64,000 nt of DNA from Neurospora tetraspora (taxonomy: Eukaryota > Ascomycota > Sordariomycetes > Sordariales > Sordariaceae). The stretch lies in the NCBI RefSeq assembly GCF_033439725.1, contig NW_026944385.1, positions 4,745,001-4,809,000 of the forward strand, written 5' to 3'. The notes under the pieces were generated by a model, which had not been told where the DNA came from, made no database searches, and saw only the letters and a program-made list of their open reading frames with translations. Below, one piece after another: positions 53,483-64,000 of this stretch. Both the position numbers and the translations under genes were made by a program. The first letter of the stretch is position 1. Every line of letters begins with the position of its first letter.

Positions 53483-54029
53483 ACTAGTGTTCGGGGAGGC
53501 CAGCAAGCTGTCCTCGACCCTTCCCTGAGGGTGTAAGGCTAGATCCAGGGTTATAGCCCGTGCAGAGCTGGATTTTGGGATGGACTATAGCTAGAAGGTA
53601 AATAAAGAAACATTTACCCTCAGAAGAGAGTCCAACTAAATAAGTATATAAATAGAGGTATAAATAGCTTTAAATGAAAGTGAAAATGAAAAATCAAATA
53701 AAAGTGTAAATAGAAGTACAAATGGAAGTGTAAATAGATATGTATTATGTAAATGGAGGCTAGTGTTCGGGGCGGCAGGAAACCTGCCGCGGCCCTTCCC
53801 GGAGCGAACGCGAACGTGAAGAAGTTTGGGGACGGAAAGTACACTAATAGAAAAAGCACGAAACTCTATTAGGGCTAATAATTCTTTTGCGGGCGAAAAG
53901 TGCACTTTCGGGCCGTACGTTATAATTTGGGTAGTACGTACGGGGTTTTATATGGGGACCGCCCGCGAAAAGCACTACTACCCTAACCGCACTTTTTTGG
54001 GGGTAAGCTGCTATGTATATATAGAGAAA
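53483..54029 (+). repeat. Dispersed repeat, copy 2
   Basis: About 547 bp matching 10529-11018 in the same orientation. It starts ACTAGTGTTCGGGG, has a central block of about 12-bp units (GTGTAAATAGAAG-like, expanded relative to copy 1), then a second TAGTGTTCGGGG at 53761 followed by the 8-bp stem GCGGCAGG-AAA-CCTGCCGC (53772-53790), and ends near AGAGAAAG. It is of more ordinary base composition than copy 1. The class is unresolved. Confidence 0.75.
53772..53790. repeat. Perfect 8-bp GC-rich hairpin in dispersed repeat
   Basis: GCGGCAGG, loop AAA, CCTGCCGC. The equivalent place in copy 1 (10762-10780) carries an altered form. Confidence 0.85.
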
Positions 54030-54540
54030 GATCTTGGCCGCCAACGCAAGCATGAGGGTTGCCTCCAAGTCCAAGGTGTTATGTCCACTTTCCGACTAAG
54101 GAGCCCACTTCTCACCAAGGAAAAGCGTGACGGTTGAGAGGGAGTGAAAGATGTGCGCTTGCTTGATGGGTAATGACATTTGCATGATAGAAATTGTGAT
54201 GTGGAAGCAGCTGATCTGGAATGGATTCAGAGCTCGTCAGCTCGATGGCCTTGTCAGCTCAGCTTGCTTTTCTCGACTCTGCTCTAAGAACTGAACGTTC
54301 TTGATTTGCTCATGTTTACCAGCAGCGATCTCGTCTCGATGGTCTGTCAGATCCGGTGGCTTTGCAAAAAGGCATTTGTCTCCGGGTCTAGCTAGGTAAG
54401 GTCTGTTGAAGCCATCACCAGTTCTTGGCATTCTTGGCACAAGTGGATACGATCCACACATGCTTACCCTGTATATAAGTCGGACCTTGTCTTCCTTTTC
54501 CCTTTGCTCTTTCTCTCTCTTCAATTAATTAAGACATTTA
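54030..54540. other. Edge between normal DNA and the AT-rich block
   Basis: No supported gene. TATATAAG near 54472 and a CT-rich tract at 54490-54525 precede the AT-rich DNA. They look promoter-like and might belong to an LTR, but no LTR partner was found. Confidence 0.4.
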
Positions 54541-55674
54541 CTACTACATCCGTCGTCTTACGTAATTACCTCCTCTATATAGTTTAATAGGTTATAAGCC
54601 CGGACACGCTATGCGTTCCGCAAATAACAGCTAAGTCTATAATCCTTGCCTACCTCCCCTTCCTTCCCTTTTTCCCCCTTTATTACCTTTTTTCTTTTTA
54701 AGAAAAAAGATACTATTCGTATTCCAAAAGGATTGCGTTTCTTACTAAGCGTAAATACCGCTATCGATTATAGCCGTTATGTATATAGTCTGTACTCGTA
54801 TAGATTATATGTACGGACTACCGTATATATTATATGTATAGAAAAAACCTTAGTAATTTGAGATACGGGGATATTTTACTACGTTATAAATATACTAGAT
54901 TTTTCCTAATACTTTACTATTACGGAATTTATTATATTTTATAAAAATCTATTATCTTTATTAAAATTATTCGATTTTTAACCTATTATAAGATTTTATT
55001 CACCTTTATATTAATAGAAGTGCAATTTATTGAATGAAGACCGCTTTCGTTCGTTTTCGCTATTTAGTTAGTATTTTATATATTTTACTATTACTGCTGC
55101 TTCGCCGGCTATAGTATTTACTATTTTGCTACTACTTCGCGTTATAATAATTTATAAATCTCTTAATAAGTCGGATATTTATATTTATATTTATAGTTCG
55201 GTGCGATTACTTTATATAGTATTTTTAATAAAATTATAAAGTATATTGGTATAACTTCCGGCCGCGACCTATAAAATTACTATTTACCCGCTGCTATTCT
55301 AATTATTACGATTTTATTTATTTTTCAAAAGACATTTCTATTGTACCTCAAATCTTTTATAAGTTTTTCTAAAATTTAATTTTCATTATATTTTTATTAC
55401 AAATTTTTATTACTATTTTTTTAGGCCTTGTTTAAAATCTAGTACTATTTCTACCCTTTAATTCTATAGAATTTTGGGGCTTTACTATTATAATTCCTCT
55501 TCTCGCTCTTCTTTTTGTTCTAATTCCTGTTCCCTTACTACTGCGTTTTAGTACTTAGTCCCGCCGAATATTTAAATTATAATTATATTTAATAAAGACT
55601 TTAATGAAATTATTTTTTTTTAAATCTTATTAGTAGAAGTAATAATTATATTATTATCACGGGGCGAGGCATTG
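54540..55674. other. AT-rich, RIP-like DNA of unresolved origin
   Basis: Strongly AT-rich with no credible gene. A GGTTATAAGCCCGG word near 54591 recalls the primer-binding region of some Copia elements, but it is weak evidence. Confidence 0.4.
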
Positions 55675-55878
55675 TTGGGTATAGGGTAAGATATACGTTA
55701 TTATACAGAGGAGAGGAAAGGAAGGTGTGCGTAGAGGACTAGCTATATAGGCGAGAGCCCTAGTAGGCTAGTTCGTATACGCGTACACATATAGCTATAC
55801 GTAACTACTATACTCTAAGTATAGTATACGAAGTAATTAATATAGTATAAGAATATTATAAGCTAGCCCTATAATACT
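55675..55878 (-). repeat. Putative 3' LTR of the Gypsy fossil
   Basis: A segment of less AT-rich DNA that begins TGTTGGG on the plus strand and is bordered on its right by a polypurine-like tract of the minus strand. No partner LTR was identified inside the window. Confidence 0.4.
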
Positions 55879-58800
55879 ATCCCGCCTTAAAAGAAGCTCT
55901 AGTAGCTTCGAGTTTATATATATATATAATAATATTCTAAATTATTTATTTTAAACTCTTCTTATAATCCTCTAATATTTTAATATAATCTATAAATTCC
56001 GTCTTTAGTATTCGACTAGACTAAATATCTATTAAACGTTTCACTATCCTTGTAAACGCTATTTCTAATCCCCATTCTTTATATACCGTAAGCTTATTCT
56101 CCGGCCCTATCGTAATTATAACCATATCAAACAACGGCTAAATAATATTAATAATGGCAACGGCGGTCTCGGTTCGTTAAATAACGCGGGCAGACCAGCG
56201 TTTCGGGGGTACTGGAGGTACAGGAATAATAGCCGGTACTAGAGCAATAGCCGGTATTAGAATACGTTTAATTAATATAGTTTCTACGTTTAGTAGCGTA
56301 GGCTTATCGGAGAATTCGTCGTAAAAACGCTAAAATATTTCTTCGTAATCGATAACATAATCCTGAAATTCCTAAGTCAGTTAATAATCACCCTTCTATT
56401 CGATATAATAATACTAATAATAATTACTGCCGAATTGAATGTAATTAATAAAGTTTTCGAAATCCTATTCTTCTTATTCCTTATAATTATCTATTTTAAT
56501 CATTATACGCCTATTATTTACTTTTATATTAAAGGACGTATTCTAACCGGGAAGGCTTTTACTAATCTATAATTATATTATAAAAACGTAGAATACCAGT
56601 AAGTATTTTATATTAACAGGGAATACGAACTATATTATATAATTCTCCGCTCGGGTAACGTAGAAAGGGCCCTCCTATCTCGGATAGAATTTTAAATATA
56701 GCCGATTATTAATGAAATTTATTGTATTTAATAAAATTATATTATTAGGGTAATATTTAGGAAAATGGACGTATTTTTTATTAGTATTATTTTCGCATCG
56801 TTCTTAGGTCTACTAAATTTATTAGACGACGAAGTCCTAAATTTATTCGAAACGGTCTACTAATTCAAATATTTTATAATACTCTTTTAATTAAGCTAAG
56901 GAGAGGTCGGGAGGTAGCGGGGTACGAAGTTCGGTACTTATTTATAAGTAGTAGCTATAATTAGTAAAGAAGGGAAAAATACCCATTAACGATAATATAG
57001 TATTATTTTGAGCAAATTCTCCAATTAATAATTATTTACCCAATCGGCTTATATTTAATTAGTATAAAATTATAAGAATTATTTTATTTCTATACTAATA
57101 TATTCTATTTAAATATTAATTTAAGAGTAGAAAATTAAAATTAATTTGCGGATAATTAATAATTTCTTACAAAGGGTAACCTAAAAACGTAATATAAATT
57201 AGATACCTCTATCGGATAGGATATTATTTAGTAGGCTATAGATCGAATAAATATAATCGATAAAGTAGTCTGTAAATTCTTCCGCTTCTAAAGTTACTAT
57301 AGGTATGTAGTACTATATTTTAATTAATCAGTCGATAATAACAATAATATATTTAAAAGTTTAACCGATATAGGTACTTCTTAGTAGCGGGGTAATATAA
57401 TTAATAAATACGTCTCTCTATAATATTAGTAAGGCGGTTACAAATTTAAAATATCCGGTTAAACTCTACTTTAACGATTTTATTTGTTACGTAAAGGAAA
57501 TAATTTTATAGAAGGTCCTTATATTATTATATATTCCTTCCTAATAGAATTCGTATTATAAGAATTTATATATAATATTATAATTAAGGTAGGCCGCGCC
57601 GAGAGAATTATATTAGCGGCTAATTAATTGGAATTAGAATCTCTTATTATAAGGGTCGATAATTACCCTATCTTACTATTTTATAATATTATTTATAGCG
57701 TAATATTCCGAAAAAGCGTAGTAAAAGACCTTTTTAATAATTAGTAACTATTAGCACTTTATTTCGTCAGTTAAATAAAAGACGAATTCTTATAAGAAGA
57801 TAAATATTTTATAGTTAATACGGATTAAATTATTAATCGATTCATTATTACAATCGTCTATACCTAATAAGTATAGAGAGAAATTTATAGTAGGGTCTTC
57901 GTTAGAAAAGTAACCATTTTCGAACTAGGAGGAGTTTAAAAGTAGGCGTTTCTTAGCCGTAAATTAATCGTCTTTTACATTATTAGGATAATCGTTTAAT
58001 TTGTAATTTAGTACCTTTGGACAGAGGTTTTTAAAACCCAGCGTATATTTAATTAAGAAGTTGAACTAGGATAGAAATTAGGATTATCGTATATAGTACT
58101 TAGTAAACTCTTTATTAGTTATTAAGGTCTATAGATTTTTATAATTTATTAGGATATCGAAAAGTTATTAGGCTCCTTCGAATTCTGGCGTTTATTCTTT
58201 TAATACCTTAATGATAGCGAGGGATTCTTTATTATAAATATTATAATTATATTCTTAAATTATATATTTAATTAAAAAGTAAATTATTAAGTATAATACG
58301 CCGTTATTCCTATAGTAGTATAGGGTGCCGCCTATAATTTAATTCGACGTATCCGTTTTAATTACTATTTTCTAATTTAATCGTAGATTTTTAATACGGG
58401 ACCCTTAATAAAAATTATTTTTAATATTTCGAAAGTAGATTAGTAACTATTATTCTAGGTTTAGGCGTCGTCTTTCTTAATAAATTCGTAGAGCGGTATA
58501 ATTATAGTAGAAAAATTTTATATAAATTATCGATAGGCATTTATAATCCTTAGGAAGGATTGTAAAGACTTTTTAAATTCCGGAACTACTTATTTAATAA
58601 CGGTTTTAATTTTCTATAGGTCTATTTCGATATTTCCCAGGGTAATAATTAAATCTAAATACTTCGTATATATAGTATAGAATTCGCACTTATTAATATT
58701 AATACTAAGGCCTACCTGAATTAAGTAATTAAAAATATTATTAATATATGGTTCGTAGTTTTTAATATTATTAGAACAAATAAAAACGTTATCGAAATAA

Positions 58801-61250
58801 ATAATTATACAAATATTAAGAATATTATATAAAGTATTATTAATATAATTTTAGAAAGCGCTTAGCGCGCCTTATAAATTAAATAGTATAATTAAGGATT
58901 CGAATAAATTGAACTATGTAATAAAAGTAATTAACCATTTATAACCCTATTTAATACGAATATAATTAAAAGTAATACTAACGTCGAGCTTAATAAAAAC
59001 TTTAGCCTAGTAAATAACGTTGAGAGTCTTTTTAATTAGTAATAATAAGTAGTAGGATTTTAGGGTTATATTATTAATACCTCTATAATTGATATAAACG
59101 CGGACTCCACCTCATAATTTTTTACCGAATAAGATTAAAAAAGAGGCCTTAAATTAGAATAGCCGGATAAATTTCTTAACTAAATTATTTTTAATCTATT
59201 TTCAATAATATTTAATTCGTTAGGGTTAAATAGGCGGCTTCGAACCGTTAGCGGGGTAATTCCGAGGCGGAGCTCGATTTTAAAATTGTAAGAACGTATC
59301 GGGGGTAGTATTTTGGCGCCTTCCTATTTAAACATTTTAATATAATACTAATATTAAAAAGCGAGGTTTATTTTAATTTATTCGTCGGTTTCTAGCGGTT
59401 TACCAGCTTTTTCATAGAATTTTATTATATTTTCGGATATAATTTTATTTAAGAATACGCTATCTATTATAAATTATTCGTTAATAATAATTTTATAACC
59501 CAGAAAGTCCTCCTTTATCCCTATAAGCAATACTGAATTAGTGATTCTTATAGCGTAAAAGGTCTCCCTATGCCTAATTCTAATTAAGCTATTAATTTAT
59601 CTATAAAAATTATTACCGAATAAATACTTATATTATCCTCTTCTTCTTACTAATCTTTTTATTATTATTTTTTCGATTAATTTATTGCTAATATATTTAA
59701 AATTTAGGACGGTTCTTTCTTCTTTTATATTATCTTCTTTTTTTATCCTCTTAATATCCTCTGCTATTTAGGCTTTCATTATATAAATTATGTAAAATTT
59801 ACATTTTTTAATTATTTAATTAAAGGTTGCTACCGATAATTCCCGAATATCGTTAAGGTTAATAGGATTGTAAGGTATATTATAAATGTAAATCGCCGTA
59901 CGGTAATTAGTATTATTAGTACGGACGCTTCTAACTACCTAACAGGACATTAAAGAGAAACGAGGTATTTAAGGTCGCTTTAGTAAGGCCGAAAATATAA
60001 AAGTTTAACCGAGGCCGCTAAGGGTCTTCCTGATTAATATAGCGCCTAAGTAATTAGTTACCCTAGTAGATATTACTTCGACCTATAGAATATATTTAAG
60101 CGTCGCCCCGAATTAAGATTGATTTGTTGAATATATTCGTAACCCCTTTCTTTTGAAAAATTAACCTCTAGATCTATTCTTTACTAAAGTGAGAACGTTT
60201 TAGGGGTGAAGTTCTGTTTCCCCTTACTTTCCTTTTGGTAGTTAATAGCTACGGTATAAGATTTTTATTCGAATATTTTAATAAGATTATTATAATCTTT
60301 AGATTTGCTCCCTTCTATAAATTTTTATAGTAGGCTGCTTTTCTTTAGTAGTATAGTTTTATTCTATTTTAAATGGTGATAAGGATAAAATAAATTTTAA
60401 ATTCTTGATTTAATTAATTAATACGAATTTGAGAAGTTTCTAGCCGGGACCTTTCGTAAATGCGGAAATTATTTTTATAACCTTCGGGAAGTTAGTTTAA
60501 GAGCCGAAAATCGAATAGTAAATAATCAATCGGTTTTTTCGGTAAAGAAGTTTTCTATTCGATTTAATAAAGATTTTAATTTTGGATGTATATAGATCGT
60601 TATTTTTTCGATTAATTTACGATTTATTAGCCACGGTTAGTAAAATACTCTAGACTTTTATTTTCAATAAATTAAATTAATACCCCTCCCTATTATAAGA
60701 ATAGGATTGATTATAATAAAAGATTAGTAAAGAATTAAATTAAATAGATATAAATAAAAGTTTTAAACAAAGAACTAGTATAAATATAATATGAAAATTA
60801 TTAAGGAGTATAAATCCGCCCTTTACTATTAGAGGATATTTATTAATTAAATATTTGCCTACTTTATATAGAATTCGTTTTCCGTTTCGTTAAAATTATT
60901 ATTCAAATTTTTATTATAATAATTTAAATTTTACTTTTTATTTCTGAAATATTTAAAACGTTAATTAGTAAAGCGAATTTAATCAGTGAAGAGGTAATTA
61001 ATATTATTTTAGTTTACCCTTTTCATTATTTATTAGATTTTTTATAATTAGCGCCGATATAAGATTCCGATTTTCAAATAACGATATTATAGGTATTGAA
61101 GTACTTTTATAAAGAAGATTTTATTAATAAAAGATAATAGATTAGGTTTTTATTAAATTATTATTTTAATATTAATAATTACTTTAAATAATTACTTTAT
61201 AACCTTCCTTCCTATTTCCTTTTTATTATTAATAATACCATTTTAATAAA
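55675..61250 (-). mobile_element. Fossil Ty3/Gypsy retrotransposon, minus strand, broken
   Basis: A dead, strongly AT-rich LTR element with many breaks throughout. A degraded Gypsy-type reverse-transcriptase active-site region and the following conserved stretch are recognisable on the minus strand at about 58690-58810. Integrase- and RNase H-sized DNA lies to the left and gag-sized DNA to the right. An LTR-like segment of ordinary composition starts TGTTGGG at about 55675 and runs to about 55878; a purine-rich tract on the minus strand (AAGGCGGGA) adjoins it, as expected for the 3' LTR border. No second LTR was found to the right, so the right border (about 61250) is only a guess. Age: old, and mutated by a RIP-like process rather than slow decay alone. 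Confidence 0.6.
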
Positions 61251-61299
61251 TATATTTAATAGTACTATTAATACTTTTAAGGATACTTCATATACTCTT

Positions 61300-64000
61300 A
61301 AGATAAATCTTAATATTATTAATTTTTTTTTTACTAATAATGTTATTTTTGTTCGAAATATCGTCCCGAAGAAGAGATTCGATAGTAAAAAAGGTCTTTG
61401 AGTATTTGGAGTTCTTTGAAAATAAAGTTAATATTTACAATTTTACCGACGATTAATTTAAGATTTTTATTTAGGTTTAATAGTGTAAGAGGGAGTTTAA
61501 GGATGTTGGTAACGGTTTCTTTTATACCTTAACTTTAAAGGGAATTATATTTAGAAAGAATTTAAAAAAGAATTTACATTTATTTATAAAGTTAAGGACT
61601 CCGAATAAATTGATAGTACTTTTACTATTTTAAAGAAGTTCTATACTAAGTACGTTCTTTATTAAAAGATTAAGATTGTAGACATTATAATTATTTATTC
61701 GGCTTTACTTACTTATTAGTTTTCATTTAATTATATTAGTATTAATTATAATGTTATTAAAAATTTTTATAAGAAATTATATATTAAAATTTACTATATA
61801 ATTATTATTTTCTTGTATAAATTGTAGGAGGATTTGTATATGATGGAATAGAACGAATTCTTTTAGGATTTAATTAAATTTATTATTGAATAGTTCGATA
61901 AAGTCGATTCTAATAATTCTTTTAATTCTAGTAGTAGTAAGGAGGAGATGATTATTAAGAACGTAAGGGTAAGAGTAAGTAGGTTATTAATTTGCATTCC
62001 TCTTCCGAATCTTTTAATAATAAATTTGTTAAGATTTCTACTAAAAGGATTATTATTAAAGTTATTACGTTTATTAAATTTATTATAGTCTTTAATAGGA
62101 AGGTTATAAATAATTTAGCCGCCCGTATAGAAGTATTGATAATTACTTATAATATTATTTGTATTCTTCCTATTTATTAACCTTTTATTTTCTTTTAGTA
62201 ATTTATTACTTATTGGCCTATTTAATTTAGGTATTTGATTATTTAAATTAATATTCTTTAGGTCTTAGTTTTTTATAGTAGTAAAAGTAGTAGAAGTAAT
62301 TAGGGACGAGGGTATTAATAAATATATTATTAGTGTGGTACCTTCGGTTATTCTATTTATAATTGTAACGAAAAATAAATTGATTGCGAGTACGGTATTA
62401 TTATTTTTAAACTTATTAACCGGAAGAGATTTATATTAGCCGCCATTTATAAGGGTAAGGTGATGGAATATAATAATTTCTTACTTAATAAATTATACGC
62501 TAAGTTTTTTGAGAAGGGTGTTTAGGTAGAGTAATTTATTCCTTAATGGCTTTAAATTTTGAATACGTTAATTATAGTGAATTTAAGAGATAGGAATACA
62601 ATATATAATAGTAGAATAACTTTAAGAACTTTACTTTCGTTCTTTATTTTGAATTACTTCTAAATTTAGAGGGCGTTAAATAGCGTTAGAATTAAATTAA
62701 AGTTGAAGAAATTTGTAAAAGGAAATTTATTTTCACTACGATTAATAGTATTTAAATAGGAGTTTTTATTAAGCTTTATAAGTTTTCGTTAGAAGTTTAT
62801 ATGCGTATGGTAATTATTTATATAATATAGATAAGGGCCGTTAAAATGAACATAAATTTGTTTATTAGGGTGATTAAAGTGATAAATTCCGATATTAATG
62901 ATACGGAGGAGATTAGCCCTCCTTAAAAAATTGTAATTATTATAGCTAGAGAATTAAAAAGTCTCTGGATTGAAGATGCCGTTGTAGGTTCTATTATTAC
63001 CTTCTTATTCGTGCCTATATTTCGCCCGTTTATTATAGAAGTATTGAAGAAGGTTCCAAAATAGTTTGGAATTATTTTAGAGGATAAGGCCTAAATTAAT
63101 TTATTTACCCTAACCCGAATAGTAATAGACCCAATAATAATATTATTTACAAAAGGTTTTTTTTTTATAAAGGAAGTTTGCGTAACTTAGTCCCTTATTA
63201 AAAATTCTAAAATTTACAACAATTTCGTTAAAATAAAGGAATTATATTTTATAGTAATTAAATTTATAAATATTAAAGTTATAGTTATTATTAAAGATAT
63301 TATTAAGGATAGCGCTATTAATACTTTAGTTATTTATAATTAGGTACAATAATCTTCCAGTAGTTTTTATGGTAAGGATAATTTCTTTAAGTTGGAATTT
63401 GAATATTACAGTAGCGATACCCTTAATAATGATATTAAAACTAATAAATTCGTATTTATCATTCCTAAAGGGGTTTAAATTTATAATATAGGTATTAATA
63501 AGTAGGTTACTATAGTAGAAATTATAATAAATTTAGTAAAAGCTTTTATTAGAGAAATGGAATTATTGTTTAGGCGCTTAGATTATACTAACGAGATTTG
63601 TTTTATACTAGAATAGAATAATTTTAATAATTAGAGGAAATTTCTTCTTACCCGGATTATTTCTTTAAATGATGAGATAGCACTAGTAATAAATTAGATT
63701 AAATTCGTTAAAAAGTTTAAATTAGTTAATAGGGATATTGTTCGCTCCGTAATTTTATTTACCTTTTTCGTTTTTATTAAATATAAAGGGTGTAAGAAGG
63801 TTATTATTTTATTAAATGTTAGAGTTAAATATAATATTATTTATAAAGTATTAGTTAATGAGCTCGGCTTTTAGAATATAATTATTAAGATTTTTAATAT
63901 TAATAGTAATAGAAGTAGGAAGGGATTTTTTAGTAAGATTTGTAAAAAAGTTTAGTTATTCGATAAGGGTAAAGAGATTTATTTTTTTATTATTAAATAA
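61300..64000 (+). mobile_element. Fossil retroelement, plus strand, gag/protease-like part (runs off window)
   Basis: AT-rich and full of breaks. The codon-like pattern is on the plus strand, opposite to the neighbouring Gypsy fossil. A retropepsin-like stretch (a hydrophobic-acid-type loop, then NII and a LxNELG-like word) lies at about 63805-63870, with gag-sized DNA before it (about 61300-63700). The polymerase would be beyond the right edge. Family: probably Ty3/Gypsy, low certainty. Age: old. Confidence 0.4.

Noticed and set aside
1-64000. CRISPR arrays, operons or ribosome-binding sites
   Set aside because: The window is eukaryotic; tandem arrays here are minisatellites without spacer structure.

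Overview
The window looks like a piece of nuclear chromosome from a filamentous ascomycete (Pezizomycotina, most likely a Sordariomycete). The genes have one or two short introns (45-118 bp) with GTANGT-type donors, CTAAC-like branch sites and CAG/TAG acceptors. Fungal-restricted families are present (a DUF6536-type membrane protein, an OTT_1508-type deaminase, pisatin-demethylase-like and other P450s). Gene-bearing DNA alternates sharply with very AT-rich, nearly ORF-free blocks that have the appearance of repeat-induced point mutation (RIP) acting on retroelements.

Layout. 1-1327: 3' part of an MFS sugar transporter. 2271-3032: secreted PL20-type glucuronan lyase. 3527-5363: acyl-CoA ligase ending in the peroxisomal signal SKL. 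6105-12952: an old, broken Ty1/Copia LTR element on the minus strand, bounded by 166-bp LTRs and a GTTCC target duplication, and containing two less AT-rich inserts (8793-9523 and about 10529-11018). 13509-20840: a Rieske/AIF-like mitochondrial oxidoreductase and two P450 genes, with a tRNA-like relic between the P450s. 21962-33714: an accessory stretch rich in simple repeats and small inverted-repeat elements, which carries a twice-occurring two-gene module (a Myb-like protein followed by a small protein with a conserved helical C-terminus) plus a third relative of the small protein. 34204-38759: two divergent membrane-protein genes. 39154-39721: a 568-bp non-autonomous DNA element with 48-bp inverted ends and a 9-bp target duplication. 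40203-41526: a three-finger C2H2 regulator. 42733-44560: an OTT_1508-like deaminase. 48058-50064: a cytosolic GH13 alpha-amylase with a previously hidden last exon. 51716-52624: a VIT1/CCC1-type vacuolar iron/manganese transporter. 53483-54029: second copy of the repeat that also sits inside the Copia element. About 54540-64000: AT-rich fossil retroelements, including a Ty3/Gypsy relic on the minus strand and a gag/protease-like relic on the plus strand running off the window.

How the genes fit together. The transporter, glucuronan lyase and amylase fit plant- or polysaccharide-based nutrition. The peroxisomal CoA ligase, the two P450s and the Rieske/AIF-like flavoprotein fit aromatic or xenobiotic metabolism and redox work, but nothing shows that they form one cluster. 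The most unusual part is the middle, about 22-44 kb, where lineage-specific regulators, a duplicated uncharacterised two-gene module and a predicted deaminase sit among repeats. Limits: all coordinates, splice sites and family calls come from reading the sequence; no database search or expression evidence was available.
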